DNA from: an uncultured Parabacteroides sp.
GTDB taxonomy: Bacteria > Bacteroidota > Bacteroidia > Bacteroidales > Tannerellaceae
DNA length: 64,000 bases
Assembly (NCBI GenBank): GCA_900552465.1
Contig: URZO01000006.1
Span: 35,591 to 99,590, forward strand
Reading direction: 5' to 3'
The notes under the pieces were generated by a model, which did no database searches, was not told where the DNA came from, and saw only the letters and a program-made list of their open reading frames with translations. A program made the position numbers and the translations under genes. Numbering within the stretch: the stretch's first letter is position 1; every line of letters begins with the position of its first letter. Below, one piece after another: positions 34,006-43,392 of this stretch.

Positions 34006-34971
34006 TTAGTAGTTTGCAAAGATAGTATTAAAATAACTCAATTTTTCCGTTACTGCCTGAAAATCATCCAAAATCTCTTTCATGACCTCTGCGACAGTTT
34101 GCGATTCCCGAAATAAAGATGCTACTTGGCCGATTTCAAGTTCACCTTCCTGGAGGTCTCCTTCGAAAATACCTTTTTTAGCTCGTCCTTTTCCCAACAA
34201 CTCTTTCATTTCCTCGACGGAAGCACCACGGGCCTCGGCTTCTTCAACGGCTGTCGTAAAATCTCCTTTGACCAGGCGGGTGGGAGAGAGTTTCTTTAAC
34301 AGGAGTTTTGTGTCGCCCTCGTTCAGGTTCAGGCAGAGGTTCTTGAAGTTTTCGTGTGCCGAGCTTTCTTTTGTCAGGGCGAAACGGGTCCCTATTTGCA
34401 CACCCTCGGCTCCTAATGCAAAAGTCGCCAGCATCGCATTGCCGGTTCCGATACCTCCGGCTGCCATTAGCGGGAGAGTGGTGGCACGGCGTACGGCAGG
34501 AATCAGGCAAAGAGTGGTTGTCTCTTCACGTCCGTTATGCCCGCCGGCTTCAAAACCTTCGGCGACGATGGCATCGACACCAGCTTGTTCGCATTTGGCA
34601 GCAAATTTGGAACTGCTGACCACATGGGCGACTTTCATACCGTGTTCTTTCAGAAATCCGGTCCATGTCTTGGGATTGCCGGCAGAAGTGAAGACTATCT
34701 TTACATTTTCCTCTACCAATATATTCATTAATGCATCTATTTCCGGATACATCAGGGGCACATTTACTCCGAAAGGCTTATCGGTCGCTGCCTGACATTT
34801 GCGAATATGGTCACGCAAGACGTCCGGGTGCATGGAACCTGCACCAAGCAGTCCCAAACCGCCTGCATTACTGACTGCCGAAGCAAGCCGCCAACCACTG
34901 CACCAAACCATTCCACCCTGTATAACCGGGTATTGAATACCAAAAAGTTCACATATTCTATTTTTCATCAT
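34006..34971 (-). CDS. FMN-dependent nitronate monooxygenase / FabK-like enoyl-ACP reductase family
   Basis: 321 residues, single TIM-barrel flavoprotein (PF03060 family). Motifs: PVIQGGMVWCSGWRLASAVS, GGLGLLGAGSM, AEGFEAGGHNGREETTTL and LMAAGGIGTGNAMLATFALG, then GVQIGTRF for FMN phosphate binding. FabK reductases and nitronate monooxygenases share all of these. The E(G)xEAGGH-G segment and length (~320) lean to FabK-like, but the assignment is not decisive. Single gene; no fatty-acid genes nearby. Confidence 0.75.
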   Translation of the reverse strand: MMKNRICELFGIQYPVIQGGMVWCSGWRLASAVSNAGGLGLLGAGSMHPDVLRDHIRKCQAATDKPFGVNVPLMYPEIDALMNILVEENVKIVFTSAGNPKTWTGFLKEHGMKVAHVVSSSKFAAKCEQAGVDAIVAEGFEAGGHNGREETTTLCLIPAVRRATTLPLMAAGGIGTGNAMLATFALGAEGVQIGTRFALTKESSAHENFKNLCLNLNEGDTKLLLKKLSPTRLVKGDFTTAVEEAEARGASVEEMKELLGKGRAKKGIFEGDLQEGELEIGQVASLFRESQTVAEVMKEILDDFQAVTEKLSYFNTIFANY

Positions 34972-35038
34972 CCTATATTTTTAGTTGTGTAAAATGCAAT
35001 ATTAGCGAAAAATGTCAACAGCATTCCACTACTATCAC

Positions 35039-35046
35039 TATATTTG
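35039..35046 (+). promoter_or_regulatory. -7 element (TATATTTG) for the sulfatase gene
   Basis: TAnnTTTG match 51 bases before the ATG at 35097. Confidence 0.45.
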
Positions 35047-35096
35047 TGGATTATTATATGTTTTAAGAATCTAACGCTCAAATACAAAATAAGCAA

Positions 35097-36611
35097 ATGA
35101 AACACTGTTTACTTCCTTTGATGGGAGCTTTCTCATTGCCGATTCTGGCACAAACTTCGCCTCAGAAGCCGAATATCGTTGTGATTGTTGCCGACGATTT
35201 GGGATATGGAGACCTCAGTTGTTACGGTGCGACAGCGATCAGTACTCCCGGCATGGACCGGATAGCCAATGAAGGGCTGCGCTTTACGCAAGGTTATTGT
35301 ACAGCGGCCACCTCTACGCCAAGCCGCTATTCCCTGCTGACCGGTCTTTATCCCTGGACAAACACGGAAGCCAAGATTCTGCCAGGAAATGCAGCATTGA
35401 TTATCAATACACAGCAGGTGACATTGCCGAAAGTCCTGAAACAGGCCGGTTATGTAACCGGTTCAGTCGGCAAATGGCATCTCGGGCTGGGCGACGGAGC
35501 GGTAGACTGGAATAAAACGGTCTATCCGGGAGCAAAAGAAATCGGTTATGACTATTCGTTTATCCAGGCGGCTACCAATGACCGGGTTCCCTGTATCTTT
35601 ATAGAAAACGGCAAAGGTGTCGGGTTGCAGCCGGACGATCCTTTGTACGTCAGCTATCGGGAGAACTTCCCCGGCGAGCCGACCGGTAAGGATAATCCGG
35701 AGCTCTTGCGGATGCATCCCAGTGTAGGGCATGCCGGAGCTATTGTGAACGGCGTTCCCCGTATCGGTTTCCAGAAAGGCGGAAAGGCGGCTCAATGGAA
35801 AGACGAAGACATGGCCGAACTTTTCCTTGAAAAAGCCAAGCATTTTATGAAGGAGAATAAAGACAGGCCATTCTTCCTGTATTACGGTCTGCATCAGCCG
35901 CATGTGCCTCGTGTGCCGAATCAGAAGTTTGCCGGCAAATCCGGCATGGGACCGCGTGGAGACGTGATTCTGGAGGCAGACTGGTGTGTGACGGAGTTTT
36001 TGAAGGAGATGGACCGGCTCGGACTGACGGAGAATACATTGGTTGTCTTCTCGAGCGATAACGGTCCCGTTCTGGACGACGGCTATCAGGACCAGGCGGT
36101 CGAGCTGGTCGGTAACCATAAGATTGCCGGACCTTACCGGGGTGGCAAGACGAGCCTGTATGACGGAGGGACCTGCATTCCTTTCCTGCTCCGCTGGCCG
36201 GCAGTGGTTAAGCCGGGCGTATCGGATGCTTTGGTTTGCCAGATGGATCTTTTGGCTTCATTGGCAGCCCTGACGGGGCAGGTTTATCCGGATAAAACGG
36301 ATAGCCAGAATACGTTGCCTGTCTTCTTAGGCAATAGTGATCAGGGACGTCGGGAACTGGTGATCGAAGGTTACTATAATTATGCTTTCCGGCAGGGAGA
36401 CTGGGTGATGATCCCGCCTTATCCGGATTATTATGGCGACAAGGAGGAAGCAGACTTTGCCGGTCTTAGCAATTGCTACCAATTATATAATGTAAAAGAA
36501 GATCCGGGCCAACGGAATAACCTGGCAACAAAAGAACCGCGCCGCCTCCGGCAGATGATGATGCGTTTCGAACAATTAAAAAGAGATACCGGCAAAAAGA
36601 CTAATTTTTAG
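35097..36611 (+). CDS. Ser-type arylsulfatase (S1 family), exported
   Basis: 504 residues with signal peptide (CLLPLMGAFSLPILAQ). The alkaline-phosphatase-fold sulfatase signature is S-x-P-x-R (Ser73, Pro75, Arg77 in TSTPSRYSLLTG). The nucleophile is therefore encoded by Ser and must be made into formylglycine by an anaerobic (anSME) maturase, not by an FGE. Metal-site segments are VIVADDLGYGDLS near the start and VFSSDNGPVLDDG. Likely periplasmic, acting on sulfated glycans. The substrate is not readable; no SusCD or glycoside hydrolase genes accompany it. Confidence 0.92.
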   Translation: MKHCLLPLMGAFSLPILAQTSPQKPNIVVIVADDLGYGDLSCYGATAISTPGMDRIANEGLRFTQGYCTAATSTPSRYSLLTGLYPWTNTEAKILPGNAALIINTQQVTLPKVLKQAGYVTGSVGKWHLGLGDGAVDWNKTVYPGAKEIGYDYSFIQAATNDRVPCIFIENGKGVGLQPDDPLYVSYRENFPGEPTGKDNPELLRMHPSVGHAGAIVNGVPRIGFQKGGKAAQWKDEDMAELFLEKAKHFMKENKDRPFFLYYGLHQPHVPRVPNQKFAGKSGMGPRGDVILEADWCVTEFLKEMDRLGLTENTLVVFSSDNGPVLDDGYQDQAVELVGNHKIAGPYRGGKTSLYDGGTCIPFLLRWPAVVKPGVSDALVCQMDLLASLAALTGQVYPDKTDSQNTLPVFLGNSDQGRRELVIEGYYNYAFRQGDWVMIPPYPDYYGDKEEADFAGLSNCYQLYNVKEDPGQRNNLATKEPRRLRQMMMRFEQLKRDTGKKTNF

Positions 36612-36621
36612 TAGAATTGTC

Positions 36622-36629
36622 TACCTTTG
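36622..36629 (+). promoter_or_regulatory. -7 element (TACCTTTG) for the first M3 peptidase gene
   Basis: TAnnTTTG match 28 bases before the ATG at 36657, only 11 bases after the sulfatase stop. Confidence 0.5.
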
Positions 36630-36656
36630 CCATTAGAATAAATTAATATTACAGAC

Positions 36657-38774
36657 ATGAACAAAACACTTATGGCTGCCGGCTTGGCAGTTGTTTTAGG
36701 GGCATGTAACTCACCCAAGAAAGGTGACGTAGACGCTACGGTTGCAAATCCTTTCTTTACCGAGTACACGACGCCGTTTGGTGTTCCTCCCTTTGACCAG
36801 ATCAAGGTTGAACATTACAAACCAGCCTTCCTGAAAGGCATGGAAGAGCACGTTGCAGAAGTAGATGCAATTGTCAATAACCCGGACGAAGCTACTTTTG
36901 AAAACACGATTGTTGCATTAGACCGGAGCGGGGAGTTGCTGACGAAGGTTTCCTACGCTTTCAGCGGACAGGCCAGCGTCAATACGAATGACGAGATTCA
37001 GGCTCTTGAACAGGAACTTTCTCCGCTATTTTCCAAACATTCGGATGACATCAGATTAAATCCGAAACTCTTTGCCCGTGTGAAATCCGTTTATGACAAC
37101 CAGGCTAAATTCGATCTGAACAAGGAACAGAAGAAATTACTGGAAGAAACATACAAAGGGTTTGTACGTGGCGGTGCCAATCTGGATGCTGACAAGCAGG
37201 CTCAACTTCGCAAACTGAACGAGCAGATCTCCCTGTTGGAGCTTACATTCGGACAAAACACCCTGAAAGAAACGAATGCTTTCCAGTTGGTTGTCGATAA
37301 GAAGGAAGACCTCTCCGGCTTGCCCGAAACATTGGTTGCCGCAGCAGCTGTTGCTGCCAAAGAGGCCGGCATGGAGGGTAAATGGGTGTTCACGCTGCAT
37401 AATCCGAGTGTGATGCCGTTCCTGCAATATGCAGACAACCGCGCTTTGCGTGAGAAAATCTATAATGCCTATATCTGCCGTGGCAATAATAACAATGCGA
37501 ACGACAATAAGGATGTAATCAAAAAACTGGTTACCGCCCGTTTGGAAAAGGCTAAATTGTTAGGCTATGAAGACTTTGCCGCTTATGTCCTGGAAGAAAA
37601 CATGGCGAAGAACGAAAAGAACGTTTACGAGCTGTTGAACAAGATTTGGACACCTGCATTGGCAAAGGCAAAGGAAGAGCTGGCCGATATCAATACCGAA
37701 ATCAAGAAAGAAGGCGGCAATTTCGAAGCGGAAGGCTGGGACTGGCGCTATTACTTCGAGAAAACCAAGATCGCAAAGTTTGATCTGGACGAGAACGAAG
37801 TCCGTCCGTATCTGGAACTGAACAACGTCCGTGAAGGAGCTTTCTATGTGGCAAATAAGCTGTATGGCATCACCTTTACCGCGTTGCAGAATATGCCGCT
37901 TCCTGATCCGGATGCACAGGTCTTTGAATGTAAGGATAAAGACGGTAGCCTTTTAGGTGTGCTCTATATGGACTTCTTTACCCGTCCCGGAAAGAGCGGC
38001 GGTGCCTGGTGTGGCGGCTATCGGGATCAGACTTATAAAGACGGTAAGCGTGTCGCTCCGATTGTAACGACTGTCTTTAACTTTAGCAAACCGGCAGAAG
38101 GACAGCCCGCCCTGCTAAGTGCCGACGAAGCTGAAACCGTATTCCATGAATTCGGACATGCCTTGAACGGACTGTTTGCCGATGTGCATTATAATGGCGT
38201 ATCAGGTGTCCCCCGCGATTTTGTCGAACTTCCTTCACAGGTGATGGAACACTGGGTGTTCGAACCGGAAGTACTGAAAGTTTATGCCAAACATCATGAA
38301 ACAGGCGAGGTGATCCCGCAAGCGATTGTCGATAAAATCGTTAAGAGTGGGAAATACGGACAGGGTTTTGCAACAACCGAATATGTGGCATCTTCTTTAT
38401 TAGATATGGATTATCATATTTTGAAAGAGATTCCTGCTGATTTGGATATAGAGAAGTTTGAAGCAAATGCAATGTATGGTCGCGGGTTGTTGAAACAGAT
38501 AGCTCCCCGTTATTGGGGAACTTATTTCGGTCATACGATGGAAGGCGGTTACACAGCCGGTTATTACAGTTATATCTGGGCTGAAGTTCTGGATTGCGAT
38601 GCTTTCGAGGCATTCAAGGAAACCGGCAATATCTTCAATCCTGAAGTGGCTGCCAAATTCCGTACATACGTATTGTCGCCGGGCGGCATTGACGAAGGCA
38701 TGGTCATGTATAAGAACTTCCGGGGTAAAGAACCGAGTATCGATCCGTTGCTTCGGAACAGAGGCTTGAAATAA
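36657..38774 (+). CDS. M3 family metallopeptidase lipoprotein (peptidyl-dipeptidase Dcp-like), copy 1
   Basis: 705-residue zinc peptidase of family M3 (thimet/Dcp type), exported as a lipoprotein (MNKTLMAAGLAVVLGAC). The zinc site is HEFGH (His497, Glu498, His501) with the third ligand in DFVELPSQVMEHW. The Dcp-like N-terminal pattern (NPFFTEYTTPFGVPPFDQI, EHYKPAFLKGMEEH) and the C-terminal YTAGYYSYIWAEVLD are intact. Cleaves short peptides, probably in the periplasm. Tandem paralogue of the next gene, from which it is separated by a palindrome array. Confidence 0.93.
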   Translation: MNKTLMAAGLAVVLGACNSPKKGDVDATVANPFFTEYTTPFGVPPFDQIKVEHYKPAFLKGMEEHVAEVDAIVNNPDEATFENTIVALDRSGELLTKVSYAFSGQASVNTNDEIQALEQELSPLFSKHSDDIRLNPKLFARVKSVYDNQAKFDLNKEQKKLLEETYKGFVRGGANLDADKQAQLRKLNEQISLLELTFGQNTLKETNAFQLVVDKKEDLSGLPETLVAAAAVAAKEAGMEGKWVFTLHNPSVMPFLQYADNRALREKIYNAYICRGNNNNANDNKDVIKKLVTARLEKAKLLGYEDFAAYVLEENMAKNEKNVYELLNKIWTPALAKAKEELADINTEIKKEGGNFEAEGWDWRYYFEKTKIAKFDLDENEVRPYLELNNVREGAFYVANKLYGITFTALQNMPLPDPDAQVFECKDKDGSLLGVLYMDFFTRPGKSGGAWCGGYRDQTYKDGKRVAPIVTTVFNFSKPAEGQPALLSADEAETVFHEFGHALNGLFADVHYNGVSGVPRDFVELPSQVMEHWVFEPEVLKVYAKHHETGEVIPQAIVDKIVKSGKYGQGFATTEYVASSLLDMDYHILKEIPADLDIEKFEANAMYGRGLLKQIAPRYWGTYFGHTMEGGYTAGYYSYIWAEVLDCDAFEAFKETGNIFNPEVAAKFRTYVLSPGGIDEGMVMYKNFRGKEPSIDPLLRNRGLK

Positions 38775-38797
38775 TAATCTTCTCTACATACAATTAC

Positions 38798-38839
38798 AGT
38801 TCCTTCGTGATGTACTATTAGTTTCATTACGAAGGAACT
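38798..38839 (+). terminator. Terminator-like hairpin after M3 peptidase copy 1
   Basis: 11-bp perfect stem (AGTTCCTTCGT at 38798-38808 with ACGAAGGAACT at 38829-38839), 20-base loop, then TTTGTTT. The arms also form parts of the first two units of the 22-bp array. Confidence 0.5.
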
Positions 38840-38908
38840 TTTGTTTCATGCCGAGGAAACTTTTGTTCCTTGCCGAAGAAAATAAAGTTTCATAGGCATG
38901 AAACTTTA
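38799..38908. repeat. Array of 22-bp-period palindromes, GTTTCAT type
   Basis: Units start at 38799, 38821, 38843, 38865 and 38887, exactly 22 bp apart. Each 18-bp unit is GTTYCNT-N4-A-R-GRAAC-like (for example GTTTCATAGGCATGAAAC at 38887, a near-perfect palindrome), followed by a 4-base linker (TTTT, TTTT, TAAA, TTTA). Lies between the two M3 peptidase genes, upstream of the second one's promoter. Confidence 0.85.
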
Positions 38909-38951
38909 TTTTCACCCTCACGAAAGAGATGGAACATTGAAAGATATTGCC

Positions 38952-38959
38952 TATTTTTG
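38952..38959 (+). promoter_or_regulatory. -7 element (TATTTTTG) for the second M3 peptidase gene
   Basis: TAnnTTTG match 51 bases before the ATG at 39011; it shows that the longer frame from 38870 is not the real start. Confidence 0.5.
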
Positions 38960-39010
38960 TGGCAATTAAAGATTTTTATATTATATCCACATAAAAACCA
39001 AGAGAAAAGA

Positions 39011-41128
39011 ATGAAGAGAACATTTATGGCAGCCGGCTTAGCCGTCGTGTTGAGCGCATGCGGTTCACCTGAAAAAGGTGCAGATGCAGCCCAGGAGGGA
39101 AACCCTTTCCTGACAGAGTTTACCACACCGTTTGGTGTCCCTCCGTTCGATAAGATCACATTGGCCGATTATAAACCGGCATTCCTGCAAGGCATGGAAG
39201 AGCAGAAGCAGGAAATCGACGCCATCGTAAAACAGCGGTCCGTGCCGGACTTTGAAAACACGATCGTTGCGCTCGATCAAAGCGGTCGCCTGCTGAAACG
39301 GGTCAGTTCCGTATTTTATGGCCAGAATAGTGTGAATACGAATGATGAAATGCAGGCACTGAGTCGGGAACTTTCCCCGCTACTTTCTAAACATAATGAT
39401 GATATCAGCCTTAATCCGGCACTGTTTGCCCGTGTGAAAGAGGTTTATGACAACCAGGCAAAATTCAATCTGGATAAGGAACAGAAGAAATTATTAGAAG
39501 AAACATATAAGGACTTTGTGCGTGGTGGTGCCAATCTGCCGGCCGACAAACAGGAGAAGTTACGTGAACTGAACAGCGGCATTTCCATGCTCCAGCTCAC
39601 TTTCGGCCAGAATATGTTGAAGGAAACGAACGATTTCCAGTTGGTGATCGATAAGAAGGAAGACCTTTCCGGCCTGCCCGAAAGCCTGGTTGCGAATGCA
39701 GCCAAAGCGGCTAAAGCTGCCGGGATGGACGGCAAATGGCTTTTCACGCTTCATAATCCGAGTGTAATGCCGTTCCTGCAATATGCCGACAACCGTGCTT
39801 TGCGTGAGAAAATCTTTAAAGGTTATATCAATCGGGGAAATAATGGAAATGACGCCGATAACAATAAAGTCGTTCGCGATCTGATCACGCTGCGTCTGGA
39901 AAAGGCCAAGTTGATGGGATATGACGATTATGCCTCTTTCGTCCTGGAAGACCGCATGGCAAAGACTTCGGATAAGGTGTACGCCTTGCTGGATGAAGTC
40001 TGGACACCGGCTTTGGCTAAAGCCAAGGAGGAACTGGCCGACATCAATGCCGAAATCAAGAAAGAAGGCGGCAATTTCGAAGCGGAAGGCTGGGACTGGC
40101 GTTATTATTTCGAGAAAGCTAAAAAGGCGAAGTTCGATCTGGATGAAAACCAGGTGCGTCCTTACTTGAAATTGGATAATGTGCGCGATGGCGCTTTCTA
40201 TGTGGCAAACAAGCTGTATGGTATCACATTCACTCCGGTTAACAATATCCCGCTTCCTCACCCCGAAGCACAGGCTTTCGAATGTAAGGATAAAGACGGA
40301 AGCTATTTAGGAATCCTCTATTTTGATTTCTTCCCGCGTGCAAGCAAAAGGGGTGGAGCCTGGTGCGGAACCTATCGTTCACAAACTTACCAGGATGGCA
40401 AACGCCTCGGCCCGATTGTCACGATCGTTTGCAACTTCAGCCAGCCGGCGGAAGGGCAACCTGCCCTGCTTAGTGCCGATGAAGCGGAAACTTTGTTCCA
40501 TGAATTCGGTCATGGTTTGCATAATCTCTTTAAGGATGTGCACTATTATGGCGTGTCGGGCGTTCCCCGCGACTTTGTGGAATTACCTTCACAGGTGATG
40601 GAACATTGGGTGTTCGAGCCGGAAGTACTGAAAGTCTATGCCAAACATTACCAGACGGGCGAAGTGATTCCGGCAGCTCTGATCGAGAAACTGGATAAGA
40701 GCGGCAAATACGGACAAGGATTTGCAACTACCGAATATTTGGCAGCTTCTCTGTTGGATATGGATTATCATGTATTGAAAGAAATTCCTGCCGATCTGGA
40801 TGTGATGAAGTTTGAAAATGAGACGTTGGGCAAACGCGGCCTGATCCGCCAGATCCCGTCCCGCTATCGCACGACTTATTTCAACCACACGATGGGCGGT
40901 GGTTATACGGCCGGTTATTACAGTTATATCTGGGCGGAAGTTTTAGATGCCGATGCTTACGAAGCCTACAAAGAAACCGGCGATATCTTCAATCCTGAAG
41001 TGGCTGCCAAATTCCGTACCTACATCCTGACACCGGGCGGTATTGACGATGCAATGGATATGTACAAGAACTTCCGCGGAAAGGAACCGAATACAGAGCC
41101 TTTATTGAAGAACAGAGGTCTTAAATAA
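39011..41128 (+). CDS. M3 family metallopeptidase lipoprotein (Dcp-like), copy 2
   Basis: 705 residues from the ATG at 39011, the same length as copy 1 and closely similar along its whole length. Lipoprotein signal TFMAAGLAVVLSAC, zinc site HEFGH near residue 497, third ligand in DFVELPSQVMEHW, C-terminal YTAGYYSYIWAEVLD. Differences from copy 1 cluster in surface-like positions (for example HGLHNLF against HALNGLF after the zinc motif). It has its own promoter, so the pair can be regulated separately. A 10-base gap leads to the alkyltransferase-like gene, which may be co-transcribed. Confidence 0.93.
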   Translation: MKRTFMAAGLAVVLSACGSPEKGADAAQEGNPFLTEFTTPFGVPPFDKITLADYKPAFLQGMEEQKQEIDAIVKQRSVPDFENTIVALDQSGRLLKRVSSVFYGQNSVNTNDEMQALSRELSPLLSKHNDDISLNPALFARVKEVYDNQAKFNLDKEQKKLLEETYKDFVRGGANLPADKQEKLRELNSGISMLQLTFGQNMLKETNDFQLVIDKKEDLSGLPESLVANAAKAAKAAGMDGKWLFTLHNPSVMPFLQYADNRALREKIFKGYINRGNNGNDADNNKVVRDLITLRLEKAKLMGYDDYASFVLEDRMAKTSDKVYALLDEVWTPALAKAKEELADINAEIKKEGGNFEAEGWDWRYYFEKAKKAKFDLDENQVRPYLKLDNVRDGAFYVANKLYGITFTPVNNIPLPHPEAQAFECKDKDGSYLGILYFDFFPRASKRGGAWCGTYRSQTYQDGKRLGPIVTIVCNFSQPAEGQPALLSADEAETLFHEFGHGLHNLFKDVHYYGVSGVPRDFVELPSQVMEHWVFEPEVLKVYAKHYQTGEVIPAALIEKLDKSGKYGQGFATTEYLAASLLDMDYHVLKEIPADLDVMKFENETLGKRGLIRQIPSRYRTTYFNHTMGGGYTAGYYSYIWAEVLDADAYEAYKETGDIFNPEVAAKFRTYILTPGGIDDAMDMYKNFRGKEPNTEPLLKNRGLK

Positions 41129-41138
41129 CTATTGTAAT

Positions 41139-41486
41139 ATGTCTGACTTGGATAAAGAAGATTTCAAGCAAGCTGTTTATCAGATGGTCCGGTATGTCCC
41201 GAAAGGTCGCGTCACCAGCTATGGCGCGATTGCCCGGGCGATCGGATATCCCAACATGTCCCGCCTTGTCGGGCGTGTGTTGGGGCATATTCCTTCTTCC
41301 GAGTCAGACATTCCTGCCCATCGCGTCGTGAACAGCCAGGGAATCCTTTCCGGGAAAGATGCGTTCGGCACTCCGGACCGGATGCAGAAACTGTTGGAAG
41401 CAGAAGACGTAACTGTCATTAATGACCGGATCCAAAACTGGAAATCTGTCTTCTGGAATCCGCTGAAAGAAGTCGGCCTGGAGTAA
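41139..41486 (+). CDS. Alkyltransferase-like (ATL) DNA-binding protein
   Basis: 115 residues, the DNA-binding domain of O6-alkylguanine-DNA methyltransferases without the N-terminal domain. The active-site motif PCHR reads PAHRVV (Ala60 replacing Cys), so methyl transfer is impossible. The rest of the motif (VPKGRVTSYGAIARAIG, NSQGILSGK) is kept. ATL proteins bind O6-alkylguanine and hand the lesion to nucleotide excision repair; that role is from the family. Starts 10 bases after the M3 peptidase. Confidence 0.9.
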   Translation: MSDLDKEDFKQAVYQMVRYVPKGRVTSYGAIARAIGYPNMSRLVGRVLGHIPSSESDIPAHRVVNSQGILSGKDAFGTPDRMQKLLEAEDVTVINDRIQNWKSVFWNPLKEVGLE

Positions 41487-41503
41487 ACAACCTTGTCTAT
41501 GGA

Positions 41504-42448
41504 CTAATCGAGCATCAGGCTCATATAGGCTTCCCGGCTCTGATAACCGAGCAACAGGCGCGTCAGCGATTGCGTCTCCATCTCTTTTAGTTCCCCGATG
41601 TTCAGCACAGAGTTTTCATGGGTGGATGCCCAATGATGTATGAGGCGGTCACGATCGAGCACACGTGCCATTCCCAGCGGGAAAGTGCCCGGCCCGGTGA
41701 AAGAAGTCCGGTAAATAGCCTTCTCTACTTTGTTTTGCGTCGTTGCTTCCTGAAGGAGCAGATTCTTAATGTGATCATTGTCGTACATTAACTCCCTGAC
41801 ATAAATATGGTTGTCGGCAGGATAGAAAAAGATCATCCCGATCGGCTCTTCCCGGACATTCAAGGCAGTCAGCATCTGTCCGCCGGACTGTTGCAGGTCG
41901 CGCAGGATTGTGACGAAGTCGTCATAGCCGTGCAACACATAGCAAGTGCGTTCACGCTGTTTCTTATCGAAGAATTTATAAAGGGTTTCCATGGAAGGAA
42001 CTTCCGGCGGGACAATCAATATGCCTTGTTCCCAAGCGATCTCGTAAGGGCGGATATAAGTCTCTTCCGAGTAGTCGAAAGCCTCCGTATAGCCTAAGTC
42101 ACGATAGTAATCAAACAGCCAGGGATCGGCCGGGATAATAACAGTCAGGGCCACTTTCCGGCTTTTCATCACTTCGAAGGCTTCCTCTATCAATTGGCGC
42201 ATAAGTCCTTGGCCGCGTTCGGAAGGAAGCGTACAGGCTCCATAGATGTAATTTACGGATATTTCCGTTCCGTAATAGGTCATGACATACGGAAGCATTT
42301 GAAGGGCGGAAACGATCTTCCCGTCTTTTTCTATAAACAAAGCGTTCTCCTTTTTATAGACGCGGTCGAAGAACAGGCTGATAAATTCTTCGCTGTCGTC
42401 GAAAGAGGTACGCCATAGATCGATCAATTGAGGCTTGTTGTTATCCAT
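41504..42448 (-). CDS. GNAT-family N-acetyltransferase
   Basis: 314 residues. The N-terminal ~140 residues form a GNAT domain: FIEKDGKIVSALQMLPYVM, YIYGACTLPSERGQGLMRQL (acetyl-CoA binding R-G-Q-G-L/M) and LTVIIPADPWLFDYYRDLGY. The C-terminal ~170 residues resemble the second half of Eis-like acetyltransferases (GMIFFYPADNHIYVREL). Acceptor unknown. Second gene of a two-gene unit with the DUF2156 gene (gap 8 bases). Confidence 0.82.
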   Translation of the reverse strand: MDNNKPQLIDLWRTSFDDSEEFISLFFDRVYKKENALFIEKDGKIVSALQMLPYVMTYYGTEISVNYIYGACTLPSERGQGLMRQLIEEAFEVMKSRKVALTVIIPADPWLFDYYRDLGYTEAFDYSEETYIRPYEIAWEQGILIVPPEVPSMETLYKFFDKKQRERTCYVLHGYDDFVTILRDLQQSGGQMLTALNVREEPIGMIFFYPADNHIYVRELMYDNDHIKNLLLQEATTQNKVEKAIYRTSFTGPGTFPLGMARVLDRDRLIHHWASTHENSVLNIGELKEMETQSLTRLLLGYQSREAYMSLMLD

Positions 42449-42456
42449 TGTTCATT

Positions 42457-43365
42457 TTATTTTGCAGGTTTCTTTATTGCTGCGGATTTTTCCAATAGAA
42501 TGAACGGGTTATACGAAAGTTTAGCCTTACGCAGGCCGGGAATACCCAAGTCTTCCTCCCGGTTCACATAGATATACTTTTCCGGCAGGTGAGAGGCAAA
42601 TTCTTTGTTGATAACAGCATAAGCGCCCTCATAGTTCACATCCGCCTTTTCGACATGTACGCCGAATGTGTTATGATTGATAGGAGCGCCGAAAGAGAAA
42701 GCGACGATCTGATGATCTACGCAGATGGCGCCGCCTATCAGTCCTAATTCGTTGAAATGGTTCAGAGCATAGTTCATGGAGCGGCGTTCGTCGTTCAGAT
42801 CCTCTTCGTCATTGTCTATCCGGTTCGCCTTATACCACTTACATTCGAGTTGGAGGCATTCGGGAACCAGTTCCGGCGTGATAGGAATATATTTGTATGC
42901 GTATTTCTTATTGAAGTTGTTGATATGATTGCGTTTCGACTGGTACTTTTTCCCTTTCAGGGTTGCCAGATCTTCGCGCAGGTAGATATAATCGAAATAG
43001 TCCCGTTCGGGGATATAAAAGAATCCGCCGGGGATTGCCTTTTCCAGTTCTTCTTTGGCATCGGATGTCACGCCTAACATACAGAGCGGATGCCCTTGTT
43101 CGAGAGAATCGGCTTCAAGCAATTCGATCGCCTTTTGCAGGTTTCCCTGTCCGGTAGGTGTCATGTAGGCAACTCTTGTCTTATTCTCGATCCAGAAACG
43201 GATCAGCAGGCAACCGTCTACGACAGCATACTCGCTGTCATACAAAAACCGCCAACTACAGATATTGGAAAATGAATAATCGCAATTCTTGTAATTGCTC
43301 GGTATTGTAAAAGAGGTTATAATGTCTTTATCTTCGATTTTGATCGGTTTAAACGGTATCTTCAT
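42457..43365 (-). CDS. DUF2156 domain protein (LPG synthase C-terminal-like)
   Basis: 302 residues with the GNAT-like fold of the phosphatidylglycerol lysyltransferase catalytic domain (DYSFSNICSWRFLYDSEYAV, GKKYQSKRNHINNFNKKY, LGLIGGAICVDHQIVAFSFG, YINREEDLG-like YVNREEDLGIPGLRKAKLSY). Soluble, without the flippase part of MprF. Such proteins may transfer aminoacyl groups from tRNA or acetylate small molecules; unresolved. First gene of a two-gene operon with the GNAT gene. Confidence 0.82.
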   Translation of the reverse strand: MKIPFKPIKIEDKDIITSFTIPSNYKNCDYSFSNICSWRFLYDSEYAVVDGCLLIRFWIENKTRVAYMTPTGQGNLQKAIELLEADSLEQGHPLCMLGVTSDAKEELEKAIPGGFFYIPERDYFDYIYLREDLATLKGKKYQSKRNHINNFNKKYAYKYIPITPELVPECLQLECKWYKANRIDNDEEDLNDERRSMNYALNHFNELGLIGGAICVDHQIVAFSFGAPINHNTFGVHVEKADVNYEGAYAVINKEFASHLPEKYIYVNREEDLGIPGLRKAKLSYNPFILLEKSAAIKKPAK

Positions 43366-43384
43366 CTTTTTCTTTTTTGAGGTA

Positions 43385-43392
43385 CAAATATA
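43385..43392 (-). promoter_or_regulatory. -7 element (TATATTTG) for the DUF2156/GNAT operon
   Basis: TAnnTTTG match 20 bases before the ATG at 43365. Confidence 0.5.

Noticed and set aside
35097..36611. Link between the SUMF1-fold protein and the sulfatase as activator and substrate
   Set aside because: The sulfatase is Ser-type and needs an anSME maturase, and the SUMF1-fold protein lacks the catalytic cysteines.
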